The position numbers were made by a program, and so were the translations under genes. A stretch of 64,000 nt of DNA from Prorocentrum cordatum (taxonomy: Eukaryota; Sar; Dinophyceae; Prorocentrales; Prorocentraceae): NCBI GenBank assembly GCA_963575745.1, contig CAUYUJ010003592.1, positions 382,959 to 446,958 on the forward strand. The letters are read 5' to 3'. How positions within the stretch are numbered: position 1 is the stretch's first letter; each line of letters opens with the position of its first letter. Shown piece after piece: positions 31,261 to 40,311 of this stretch. The notes below the pieces were generated by a model. The model saw only the letters and a list, made by a program, of their open reading frames with translations, was not told the origin of the DNA and ran no database searches.

Positions 31261-33102
31261 GCAGGCTGAGAAGCACCGCAGAAACTCGCAGGCTGAGAAA
31301 CCCCGCGGCCGCGCAGTCCTACTACTGCTGCAACTAGTATTGCAAGACCGCAGGCTGAGAAGCACCGCGGGCACGCGGGCTTGGATCCATCACCTCTCCT
31401 GCTCGTCTTGCAGGAAATCGCGCCAATCCGGCGGCTGCCAAGAATCGATGATGCGCCGGGACCCACCGCCCGTGCTGCCGCCGATGTCCAGGTAGTCCCC
31501 TCGCGCGGTACGCAGGCGGCCATGTCCTAGCGCCAGAATCGCCTTATTTCGGTTGGCAAGCAACTCGCCGCTCTCCCACTTCTGCAGCACGTCCAACTGC
31601 CTGCGCGTGAAAGCGGGCTCCTCCTGGCCATGGCTCGCAGGCTGAGTGGCACCGCGAAGCTGGACCTCTTGCCGATGGCGGGCGAGCCGGTCACCCTCGT
31701 TGTAGCGCGCGATGGCTTCCGCTTTGTCGCGGTGGAGGCGGCGGCGCTGTTCGTGGCAGTCTTCGTCACGAGCGGGTGGCTCTGCGGTTCTATCACTGGG
31801 CTCGACGTGCAAGGCTTGGCGGAGCATGTCAACGTCGAAGCGGCCGGAGAAGGCCAGCACCTCCCAGATCTGTTTTGTGCCGCAAACGCGTTGCCGATGC
31901 CGGCACCAGCGCTTGCGCTTCTGGTCTCTGACGAACTTGGTGAGGCTCCTTTTGCCTGCCCCTTGGGCCTGGCCACCTTTTCCCGCAGGCTGAGGAGCAC
32001 CGCGAGAACCTTTGGTGCCGCCCGGTCCTTTGCTCGCAGGCTGAGGAGCACCGCGAGAACCTTGTGGTGGAGTCTTGTTTTTCGCTTTCCCTTTGTCGGC
32101 ATCTCTCTCCTGCAGCGCAAGCTGGTGGTCGGGCTGCTCGTAGTCTGCTCGAGCACGTTTTACGAGTTCTCCGCGTTCAGCGTCATGAGGACGCGGCGCA
32201 AGTCGGCGATGTTCTTGCTCTGGAGAAACTCATGGCGAACCCGAAGGACAGAGACAATGGCTCTGGCAATCTCCGCCTGCGACGCGTACGCGGTGTCATA
32301 GTCTGAGCTAGGCTGAGGAGCACCAGCTGGATCTTCGTCCGCATGCTGCGTGGACGTCCTCTTCTTGAACAGCAGAAGGCTCAGGTGGTGAAGGAGTTTC
32401 GGGTCGTACTGCTCGTCATACCTCTGGCCCCAAAACTCCCTCATCTCACTGTGCAGGTCCTGCGCGCGCTGGCTAACCTCATTCTCGACGTCGGCCTCCG
32501 ACGTCGCCGAAAGCGAAGGAGAGGGGCTCGGGGACCGGGACCAGGTGGCCCCTTCCTCGGCCCCGGCCTCGGAGTCGTCGACGGCAACAGACAATTCTCC
32601 GAAGGCAATCATCCGTTTCTTTGCCTCCCCAGGCTGAGAAGCACCGGGGAGGGCGAGCACGACCGCAACGGCATCGTGTGAGTCGTTGCGCATGCCACGG
32701 TCCAGGTACGACGCGCCAACAGCGACGGGCCGGAAACGCGCGACTGCCCCGCAGACCGCCACGTTGCCCCCCTTGCGGTCTGCCGGGGAGGCGAAGACTT
32801 CCCATAACGCCTCGTCGTCAGCTTCGCGCTGGAAAGCTTCGCGAGCCTCTGCGGAGGTCAGGTTGTTGTCGCCGACCACGAGGCGCGCGACCGGCGCGTC
32901 CGGCTCCGGGGCCTCGGGGCCGTCCAAGTGGAGGCGGAGAAGCCTCACTGCGCGCTTTCGTGCCTGAATGGTGGGAGGGCGGTCGCCGCAAACGACGTGT
33001 GTCGAAAGACGGATCTCAATGCAGCACGCTGAGGAGCAGCGCTGTTCAGTGCCGGAGTCTGAGGAGCACCGCTGTTCAATGCAGCAGGCTCAGGAGCGCC
33101 GC
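31261..33102 (-). repeat. Dispersed 19-nt hairpin family (GCAGGCTGAGRAGCACCGC)
   Basis: Eleven copies start at 31,261, 31,288, 31,350, 31,637, 31,985, 32,036, 32,308, 32,630, 33,024, 33,054 and 33,084 (plus-strand coordinates). On the minus strand each reads GCGG-T-GCT-YCTC-AGC-CTGC: inner stem GCT/AGC, a bulged T and an outer 4-bp stem with one G-U pair. Outer-stem changes are paired: CTGG/CTAG at 32,308, CCGG/CTGG at 32,630 and GCGC/GTGC at 33,024. Copies inside coding sequence are read in more than one frame, so selection is not on a peptide. Confidence 0.7.
31376..32990 (-). CDS. Endonuclease/exonuclease/phosphatase-like gene, 3' part
   Basis: On the minus strand a 262-codon frame (Met at 32,948; homologous reading seems to begin before it) contains ARLVVGDNNLTSAEAREAF and, further on, GASYLDRGMRNDSHDAVAVV. 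These resemble the GD-N and terminal D-H motifs of the EEP fold used by LINE endonucleases and related nucleases. It ends at 32,160. The same gene seems to continue after a frame change through RFDVDMLRQAL, TRRQLDVLQKWESGELL and a clean end DWRDFLQDEQER near 31,390. Eleven copies of a 19-nt hairpin interrupt or lie beside it, read in different frames. It could be a host gene or an old LINE remnant; catalytic residues beyond the two motifs cannot be placed. Confidence 0.45.
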
Positions 33103-33311
33103 CGCCAGACCGAAAACTGCCAGCATGTCCTGGCATTAAGGTGTGCAGTAGGCGCTGCGCATTTCCTTTGAAAGGGAATCTTCGAAAGCAGGGCTGTAGC
33201 CAAGAAGGCTACGGGGAGGCTGATGAAGATGATGAGTCTGTGACGCTGTGAGACCACAGACGCTTGATGACGACGATCTTGAGAGTGCTGCTTCGAGGAG
33301 GGAAAGAAAGA

Positions 33312-33414
<103 letters not shown>

Positions 33415-33704
33415 GATCGAGAGCTCCCGGAGGGGGGGCGTGCCCATCCGAGGGAACGGTGCACCCCCCCTCCTCAGTACTGGCGACGAGGATCAAGCTG
33501 TTTAGGGAAAGAAGAAGACCCCACCTCCCCCTATCCTCCCCCGCAGCCTGAGTGGACCACCCAGGCCTGCGGAGGACGTCATCAAAGGTCGGGTACCCAG
33601 TACAGACATGAAGGGAGAAAGGGGAGGGAGGAAAGAGTAAAGAGCCTCCCTCGTCCTGCTCCTCCTGCTCCTCCTGCTCCTCCTACTACTGCTACTACAA
33701 GCCG

Positions 33705-33744
33705 TGGGACTCCCGTGGGCCACTCTCTTGGCCAAATTTCATGG
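33705..33744 (+). repeat. Left terminal inverted repeat of the Merlin-like element
   Basis: It begins TGGGACTCCC and ends CCAAATTTCATGG, with an exact inverted match over 40 bp at the other end. It contains a short internal palindrome TTGGCCAA. A CT-rich stretch follows, as also happens inside the right end. The flank just outside is CTACTACAAG at 33,692-33,701. Confidence 0.85.
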
Positions 33745-33751
33745 CGCCTCT

Positions 33752-33833
33752 CCCCCTCCCTCTCTCTCTCTCTCTCTCTCGTTCTCTCTGTATATCTTTC
33801 TCTCTCTTCTATTCCGTGCTCCGTATATCCATC

Positions 33834-33869
<36 letters not shown>

Positions 33870-33870
33870 G
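33752..33870. repeat. (TC)n microsatellites
   Basis: Two TC runs (about 33,760-33,785 and 33,835-33,870) just inside the left transposon end. Confidence 0.9.
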
Positions 33871-33986
33871 GCCGCTGACGATTATTTTTTATCCGCGGTC
33901 CTCGCCAGACAGGTTCCCCCCCCCTGTCCTCTCGGCCGATGGCGATTATTTACACATGCGGCCCCCTCTAGCGCACAGGCAGGTTC

Positions 33987-35432
33987 TCACCAGACGTGGC
34001 CCTTCAACCTGGCCATGGCGACGGCCGAGCCGAGCTCGAGAAACATATCTGGACAGCTGGCGCGCCTGTAGCGCCACGCCCAGAAGTGCACCCAGTTCTC
34101 GAGCTGCGCCTGCGACTCCTTGCTGTACGTGTTCATCGTGGTTGGGACGACGTTCTTCACGTGCGACCACAGCCCGTCCTGGAGCTGCGTCCCGCCGTAG
34201 CAGCACAGGACGTCGCCCCCGCTCAGGGTCAGCGTCTTGACAGTCGCCCAGATGCGCTTGGCGTGCTTGACCTTCGTGTGGTTCTCGAGGCGGCGGTAGC
34301 ACCGCGCTCCGTCTGTGTGCCAGATCAGCACGTCGGCCCCCGTGTGAGCTGAGATCAGCGGCGCGGTCTCATCCGTGCTCTCGGGGCGCGTCGGGCCGCC
34401 ACGGACCGCATAGAAGGGCGGCAGCATGTGCACGACGGCGTGTTCGTGGTCTCCGCGCTTGCACATGCCGAACACGCGGATGTGCATGTTGCGCCCGTTC
34501 TTGAGCTGGACGACCCGCAGGGTCGTGGCGTCGGTCTCGCACTGGCCGCTCAGCACGATCGACTTCTGCTCTTCCCTCGAAGCAGCCGAGACGATCTCCA
34601 GCAAACTCTGCCTGACCGCCTCGCACTGCTTGTGGCCCATCTTGGCAATCAGCGCCATGTCGGCTGTACTCATGCGGGACGTCAGGGCGCCGCACGACAG
34701 GAAGGCGACGCCCGCCAGCTTCGGGAGAGGCACTTCCACATCCGCCCACGTGCCGCTCGTGACCTTCACCTGCACCGAGGACGACGAGCAGGCCTTGCGC
34801 TGACACCTCTGGACTGGATGCCGCTTCTCGCCCCTGTGAATCACCGAACCCAATGGCCATCCGCACCTGGGGCAAACGTTCTCGGAGGGGTCGCCGAGGT
34901 ACCCCGCCTGGACCATCAAGTCGTAAGCATCCTTGGTCTTCAGAGCCCTGAGGTCCTCGTACGTGTAGATCTTGGCTAAGGAAGACCTGCCGCGCCGCAC
35001 GCGGGACACCCGCTGGCGCTTGGGCGTGTAGAACACGCCCGTGGCTTCCAAGCGCTTGCGTTTGGCCTGGGCCGCCTTGCGCGCCTTCCGCGCCTTGGCC
35101 AAAATGTCGCGGCGGCGCGAGGCGGCCTGCACCGACCGCTTGTTGCGACGCTTCTGGGGGAAGCGCTGCCCTCGCGCGCGGCTTCGACCCCTGGCCTCGG
35201 AGGCGGCGGGGCGACGGTGGACGGTCATCCCTGGCTCCAGGCGCGATAGCACGGGCGAGGCAGTGCGCGAGAGGCGCGGGCACCCGCGGCTCTGGCTGCC
35301 GATTCGGCCAAGAAACGGCTGCGGCGATGACAGCAACCATACCGGATGGACGGCGATGGCGGCGGCGGCGGCGACGACGACGACGTCTGCGGGGGCGGCT
35401 GGATTTCTTAGAACGGCAAAAGAAAATGGCAT
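33987..35432 (-). CDS. ISXO2/IS1595-type (Merlin) transposase, intact frame
   Basis: A 481-codon open frame with no break, in contrast to most genes here. A basic N-terminal region (residues 80-150) is followed by a zinc ribbon (CPRC at 187-190, then Cys 210 and 215), as in IS1595-family transposases. The DDE-type core follows: D301 in GQCETDATTLR, D374 in VLIWHTDGARCYR, and a third residue that is either N427 in SHVKNVV or E445 in AQLENWVHFWAWRYRR (IS1595-type enzymes use N or E). The tail matches the YL-EF-fRfNrR style of this family. The real start may be the internal Met at residue 69, since residues 1-60 are low complexity. It would cut and rejoin the element at the 40-bp ends. Confidence 0.75.
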   Translation of the reverse strand: MPFSFAVLRNPAAPADVVVVAAAAAIAVHPVWLLSSPQPFLGRIGSQSRGCPRLSRTASPVLSRLEPGMTVHRRPAASEARGRSRARGQRFPQKRRNKRSVQAASRRRDILAKARKARKAAQAKRKRLEATGVFYTPKRQRVSRVRRGRSSLAKIYTYEDLRALKTKDAYDLMVQAGYLGDPSENVCPRCGWPLGSVIHRGEKRHPVQRCQRKACSSSSVQVKVTSGTWADVEVPLPKLAGVAFLSCGALTSRMSTADMALIAKMGHKQCEAVRQSLLEIVSAASREEQKSIVLSGQCETDATTLRVVQLKNGRNMHIRVFGMCKRGDHEHAVVHMLPPFYAVRGGPTRPESTDETAPLISAHTGADVLIWHTDGARCYRRLENHTKVKHAKRIWATVKTLTLSGGDVLCCYGGTQLQDGLWSHVKNVVPTTMNTYSKESQAQLENWVHFWAWRYRRASCPDMFLELGSAVAMARLKGHVW

Positions 35433-35628
35433 GATAACGCGCGGTACTTGTGGATAACCCTATCAAGACACAACATGTTGGCGGCGCGCGCCCCCAGCTC
35501 ATCTGGGGCGCAGCGGCGCGCGCCACCTCGGCAGCGCGCGCGGCATCAGCGCCCGAGCTGAGGGTGCCATCGCTGCCCGCGAAACCCGCGCGCCGCACCT
35601 GCCCGCCCGCGCTCTCGCGGCCGCCCGC

Positions 35629-35990
35629 TCACTCCTGACTCTGAGAACCGAGGAATGCGCGCGCCTCGTCCTCCTCCGCAGCCGAGGGCATCGCAGGCAC
35701 AGCGGGCGCCCCCTCCTCGGCCAGCATCTGCGAGAGCTGGACCTCGAGATCGTCGCGGGGCGGGGCCGCGGGCCCAGACGCAGTGGACGACGCCGCGGCA
35801 TGTTGCTTGGCGGGGGACGGGCTGTCGACATTGAGCGTCATCCCCGAGAGCAGGCGCTTCCGAAACGTCAGGCGCTCAGGGGACACGCGCTCTCGCTTCA
35901 CCTGTCGGGAGGGGCTCAAAGATGATGTCCGCCAAGGCCGAGGCAGCGTTTCAGCGTTCAGAACGCGTTGAAGTGCTCCCTCAGCCCTAG
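35629..35990 (-). CDS. Acidic C-terminal segment after the helicase gene
   Basis: The minus-strand frame reads VKRERVSPERLTFRKRL, a Ser/Ala/Pro linker, then DDLEVQLSQMLAEEG and an acidic end GSQSQE stopping at 35,629. It overlaps the helicase 3' end in another frame. It could be the original C-terminus of the helicase, cut off by a frameshift, or a small separate protein. No family recognised. Confidence 0.35.
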
Positions 35991-37668
35991 GACCCCACCC
36001 CGCAGGGCCGCATCTTTGAACCCCCAAACCTGGACGAACGACGGGGCTGGCAAAGAACCGAGGGCCGCGTCTGAGGACTTCTTGCGGTTCTTCTCCACGG
36101 CGGAGTCCACGAGGAGCCGCTCCTTCTCCAAGAGCTGCTGGATATTGGCGGGCGGGGTCATGTCGCCGTCCTTCTGCAGTAGGTACAGGCGCTTCCCCTC
36201 GGCCGTCAGGAAGGTCTCGCCCTTGAAGTTAATGCGCGGAACATCTTTCTCCTCAGTGCCTGCTGGGCGCCAGTAGAGGTATTCCTGGGTATTCACCAGA
36301 AACGCAGAACGCTTGAAGAAAGCCAGCATGCATGCGCGGGTCGCCTTCTCGGAGAAGGCAGGGCGCACGAGCTCGAAGAATTCCTGGAACTTCACGGAGG
36401 GCCAGCGGTCCAGCTTCTCGGCATTCGGATCGTAAGTCTGGTCCGCCAAGCACCGAGGCTCCCCCTTCTTCCATTTCGTTGCGCCCCACCTGGCCCAGCA
36501 CATGCTCTCGTACTGGCCGACGTCGAGCAAGGCCTTCACCATCTTGGGCGGGAGGAGATTCAAGCAGCCATCGTCCACAAAGTCCCCCATGAGAATGTCG
36601 CCGGGCTCGCCTCGCAAGAAATCGATCTCAGGCGTGACGCGGATGCAACAACCCGCGGGGTCCAATCCGCGGACCCGCGCGTTCCTGCGGCACATTGCCA
36701 TCAGGAATGCGCGCCCGAGCGGCGTCTTGCCGATGTTGGGCTCCCCAATGAGGACAAGCGAATCGTTGCTGTTGATCAGCTCCTGCATGGCTTCGAGAAC
36801 GCGAAGGTTGAAGTGGTCCTCGCAGAGGATCACGTTGTTTTCGAACTCCTTCTTTGCAAGCGCGCCCTCCGCCGCGAGCCCGCTCAACGCCTTCGCCACC
36901 AGGGGGACGGGCCAGCCGTAGAGGGGGGCGCCTTTGCGTAGCGCCTTCGTCTGCCATACCAGCTGCTTGAGCTCGGCCGTGGAGCGAGGCGCGTTCTTCA
37001 GGATGTATTCGAAGCCAGCGTTTATATCCTCGTCCGAGAGCTCGTAGAACTCGTTCACCTTGGTGGCCGTCTTGACGTCTGGCGATAAGAAGAAAGCCCG
37101 ACACTGTTTGCCTCCGAACCGCTCGAAGGCGCATTGCCAGACCTTGACCCCCACCTGGCGGCGCGATCGAAAAAACAAAATGGCGAGGGCGCCGCGCCCT
37201 CGCCACCCTTTTGTTTCCCCAATCGTGCACCTTGGGATGCTGGAAGCAGAGCTTCTTGACGCTCCCGAAAGCCATGCTGGCGAAGACGGCCGTCTTCGCC
37301 TTGTTGGGGATGACGCAGTGTTTGATTATGGTCTTCGTGCCGTCGGGGGCGTCAAGGATACAAATCTGCAGCGTCATGTGGTGTTGCGGCGCCGTCTTGA
37401 ACCCGAACGGTGGCGGCAGATTGTGGTAGCTGTCGTCCTTCCAGGCCGCCTTGTATTGCTCGTCGAGCTCGGGGGGGACTGGGTCTCTATGCCCCGTGAT
37501 GAAATCAATGTAGTGCACCAGTGGGTTCTCGTTGGCCCCGATGTCGTCCGTGAGTTCGAGAAAAGGCTCGATTTCTCCACGGGGCAGCACGCCCGTTACC
37601 ATTGGTGCAGGAAGAGGGCGGCAATACCAGCCCTCGGTCGCCGATTTCAGGTCCTCGTAAGCGGCCAT
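35958..37668 (-). pseudogene. Rep/SF3-like P-loop helicase gene in the Merlin-like element
   Basis: The 5' part starts at 37,668 (MAAYEDLKSATEGWYC) and runs to about 37,220 (KKLCFQHPKVHDWG). The reading then resumes in another frame as VKVWQCAFERFGGKQC and stays open to 35,958. Counted in the 406-residue second frame, a Walker A motif GEPNIGKT lies at about 145-152, a Walker B-like DILMGDFVDD at about 194-203, and a sensor-like RSAFLVNTQ near 290-298. This spacing resembles superfamily 3 helicases of circular ssDNA replicons (Rep proteins). No HUH nuclease motif is seen in the N-terminal part. A hairpin sits exactly at the frame change. A role in transposon replication or excision is inference. 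Confidence 0.55.
37170..37218 (-). repeat. Hairpin at the frame break of the helicase gene
   Basis: GGCGAGGGCG (37,182-37,191) and CGCCCTCGCC (37,195-37,204) form a perfect 10-bp stem with a 3-nt loop. CAAAA and TTTTG extend it outside after a 2-3-nt asymmetry. Short TGGGG direct repeats border the region. Protein similarity shifts frame across it, so it looks like an insertion or an unusual intron. Confidence 0.6.
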
Positions 37669-37759
37669 GCCGCGGTCTTGAATGACGCTGAGGGTTTGCC
37701 AGAAGGCGCACGCTCGGCGTTGCGATTGGGCCCAAACAGCTACGAGCAGCGAGGGGGGT

Positions 37760-38290
37760 CAGGAAACGCTGGGTTCCTCCAAGATTCCTGGATTCCTGGA
37801 TTACTCCTGTGTTCCTGGGTTTCTCCTGGGTTCCTGGGTTCCTGGGTTCCTCCTGGGTTCCTAGGTTCCTGGGTTCCTCGGTTCCTCCTGGGTTCCTGGA
37901 TTCCTCCTGGGTTCCTGGGTTCCTCCTGGGTTCCTGGGTTCCTCCTGCGTTTCTCTTGGTTTCTTGGGTTCCTCCAAGGTTCCTGGATTCCTGGGTTCCT
38001 CCTGTGTTCCTGGATTTCTCCTGGGTTCCTGGGTTCCTCCTGGGTTCCTGGGTTCCTTGGTTCCTCCTGGGTTCCTGGGTTCCTCCTGGGTTCCTGGGTT
38101 CCTCCTGGGTTCCTGGGTTCCTCCTGGGTTTCTTTTGGTTTCCTGGGTTCCTCCAAGGTTCCTGGGTTCCTGGGTTCCTCCTGTGTTCCTGGATTTCTCC
38201 TGGGTTCCTGGGTTCCTCCTGGGTTCCTGGGTTCCTCGGTTCCTCCTGGGTTCCTAGGTTCCTCTTGGGATCCTGGGTTTCTCTTCCGCC
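37760..38290 (+). repeat. Minisatellite of CCTGGGTT / CCTCCTGGGTT units
   Basis: Roughly 530 bp of units of 10-21 bp built from TTCCTGGG and TTCCTCC, with scattered TTTCTTGGTTTC variants. Open frames through it are artefacts. It lies inside the Merlin-like element, upstream of the helicase gene. Confidence 0.9.
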
Positions 38291-38329
38291 TCCTCCCAAG
38301 CCCCTTGCTGGCTACCGAAAGGTACCCGA

Positions 38330-38455
38330 AGACGGCCGAAGAGCACCCGAAGTGCTCCCGCACGGCTCCCGAAAAACACCCGGAGGGCACCCGCAAGGCA
38401 CCCGAAAGGCACCCGAAGGGCACCCGCAAGGCACCCGAAAGGCACCCATCCTCAG
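38330..38455 (+). repeat. Short tandem repeat GGCACCCGAAA / GGCACCCGCAA
   Basis: About ten 11-13-bp units, with another small cluster at 38,688-38,730. Confidence 0.85.
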
Positions 38456-38989
38456 AATTCGGGGGTCGACGCCGATAGTAAAAATGCACAACGTCATAAT
38501 GATTATGATACTTCTTCAAATCTGATTTTTGCACTTAACGAGAAATGCTTCGCTTTCCGTTCATATGCAACGGCAACAACAAAAAAAAACCAAAAAAAAA
38601 AATTCTCGAGCGTTTCCCCCTTCTGAATGGTATATTTGGGGAGTTGCGCGGCACGTGTATACTCGCAATGCACTCCGCTAATTGCTAAGGCACCCGCAAG
38701 GCACCCGCAAGGCACCCGAAAGGCACCCATCCTCAGCAACCAGCTGGGCCTTGAGTCTGCTGCCGTCGCGGGAAGGGGATGGCGGGCACGAAAGAGAGGG
38801 TAACCAGAAAACTTGGTTGAGGGAGAGAGAGGTGAGGAGAGGGGAGGGGCATCGAAGGGACATTGAATTTGCGATGCCCCTGGGTTCCCTCCTGGGTCTC
38901 CTCCAGGGGTCTCCTGGGGCCTCTCTGGGGCCTCTCTGGGGCCTCCTGGGGCCTCCTGGAGCCGCCCGCTCCCCAGGGGGAGGGGTGGC

Positions 38990-39277
38990 GGAAGCGAAAA
39001 ACCAAAAAAAACACAAGGAAAAACCAAAAAAACCAAAGAAACCAAACACCAACAGCCGAAAAACCAAAAAAACACAAGGAAAAACCAAAAAAAACAAAAA
39101 AACCAAAGATTTCGATACTTCGTCCACCCCCACCGCCCTGACAGCGAAAGTGTTGTAAACTTTGGTTTTTTTGTTTTTTTTGGTTTTTCCTTGTGTTTTT
39201 TTGGTTTTTCGGCTGTTGGTGTTTGGTTTCTTTGTTTTTTTTGGTTTTTCCTTGTGTTTTTTTGGTTTTTCGCTTCC
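38990..39277. repeat. Long A/T-rich inverted repeat (foldback)
   Basis: Left arm about 38,990-39,109 and right arm about 39,158-39,277 are near-perfect reverse complements (GGAAGCGAAAAACC at the left end, its complement at the right end; CCAACAGCCG is shared in the middle). The loop is about 48 nt. It lies some 240 bp inside the right terminal repeat. Such a long hairpin could form a cruciform or a double-stranded RNA. Confidence 0.85.
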
Positions 39278-39289
39278 CACATCCCTGTG

Positions 39290-39400
39290 TGGCGCTTTCC
39301 AATCGAATCCCTTTGTTGCGGTTTCCAAAGGATTCCTGCTGTGAGGCGTTCCACTGGAATCCCTTTGGAATGTTTTCCAAAGGGGTCCTGTTGCGAGGAT
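39290..39400 (+). repeat. Imperfect tandem repeat of about 34 bp inside the right end
   Basis: About three to four diverged units around GTTTCCAAAGG and AATCCCTTTG, between the long foldback and the right terminal repeat. Transposase-binding repeats often lie subterminally; this is only a possibility. Confidence 0.45.
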
Positions 39401-39511
39401 GGGAGGGAAGAGTGCGATTGCAACGCTATGCGTCTGCAATGCAATGCAATGCAAACAAAGAGGAGGACATGCATGCAGACAAACAGGAGGAGCAGGAGCA
39501 AGAGCAACCCA

Positions 39512-39551
39512 CCATGAAATTTGGCCAAGAGAGTGGCCCACGGGAGTCCCA
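39512..39551 (-). repeat. Right terminal inverted repeat of the Merlin-like element
   Basis: Exact reverse complement of 33,705-33,744, followed three bases later by the direct repeat CTACTACAAG (39,555-39,564). Confidence 0.85.
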
Positions 39552-39665
39552 TGCCTACTACAAGTATTAGATTCTGGCGGAAACGCCCAGTGCACGATGG
39601 CGCCTGGGTCCGCCGTCTTGCCCTGCACGATGACGAACAGAACAAACCGGCAATCGGGTGGCGAG

Positions 39666-40165
39666 AGATATGACGGGGACATCCAATAAGCAAAATGTGG
39701 CCCGAAGAACACGAAGTGGCCTACAGTTGGCTCTGGGCATTCAAAATGTAGCCCGGGAATGGAGCTCTGGGAAGTCAAAGAGCACGAAGTGGCCTACAGT
39801 TGGCTCCGGGCATCAAAAATGTGGCCCGGGAATGGAGTTCTGGGAAGTCGAAGAGCACGAAGTGGCCTACAGTTGGCTCCGGGCATCCAAGATGTCGCCC
39901 GGGAATGGAGATCTGGGAAGTCGAAGAGCACGAAGTGGCTTACAGTTGGCTCCGAGCATCCAAAATGTGGCCCGGGAATGGAATTCTGGGAAGTCGAAGA
40001 GCACGAAGTGGCTTACAGTTGGCTCCGAGCATCCAAAAATGTGTCCCGGGAATGGAGTTCTGGGAAGTCGTAGAGCACGAAGTGGCCTACAATCGGCTTC
40101 GGGCATTGAAAATGTGGCCCGGGAGTAGAGTTCTGGGAGGTCGAAGAGCACGAAGTGTGCGATTG
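39666..40165 (+). repeat. Satellite of about 67 bp, plus orientation
   Basis: Seven units carrying AATGTGGCCCGGGAATGGAG, TTCTGGGAAGTCGAAGAGCA and CGAAGTGGCCTACAGTTGGC. The same satellite is found in reverse orientation at 50,150-50,490. Confidence 0.85.
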
Positions 40166-40234
40166 TTTTCTTAAAACGAGCCCGGCCCTGAGCCCGGCCC
40201 TCGCTGAACGGATGCCGCCCAGACCTCCCTTCTG

Positions 40235-40310
40235 AGGCATCAGATGCTCTCTATTGAAACCATTAGAAACCTATCAGTTTTCGCTGTTAGGTAAATATTA
40301 ACAAGATCCC
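40235..40310 (-). repeat. Family M-like fragment
   Basis: AGAAACCTATCAGTTTTCGC and a GTTAGGTAAA segment match, in reverse, the interior of 49,984-50,095 (GCGAAGACTGATAGGTTTCT). It borders the end of the LINE fragment. Confidence 0.5.
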
Positions 40311-40311
40311 C

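Larger units (their letters stand above)
33702..39554. mobile_element. Merlin-like (IS1595-type) DNA transposon carrying a helicase gene
   Basis: A 40-bp sequence starting TGGGACTCCCGTGGGCCACT at 33,705-33,744 is present as an exact inverted copy at 39,512-39,551. Directly outside each end is CTACTACAAG (33,692-33,701 and 39,555-39,564), a direct repeat as expected from target-site duplication. Merlin elements make 8-9-bp duplications, so part of the 10 bp may be chance. Inside, on the minus strand, are an intact ISXO2-type transposase (33,987-35,432) and a Rep/SF3-like helicase gene (35,958-37,668). The right third holds minisatellites and a long foldback. The fit between end structure and transposase type supports one unit of about 5.85 kb. 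Confidence 0.75.

Noticed and set aside
37760-38290. Gly/Phe/Trp/Val-rich and Asn/Pro/Glu-rich frames
   Set aside because: These are frames of the CCTGGGTT minisatellite.
39666-40165. Coding frames in the 67-bp satellite
   Set aside because: All frames repeat the same short peptide per unit on both strands, as expected from a satellite whose unit length does not close the frames.
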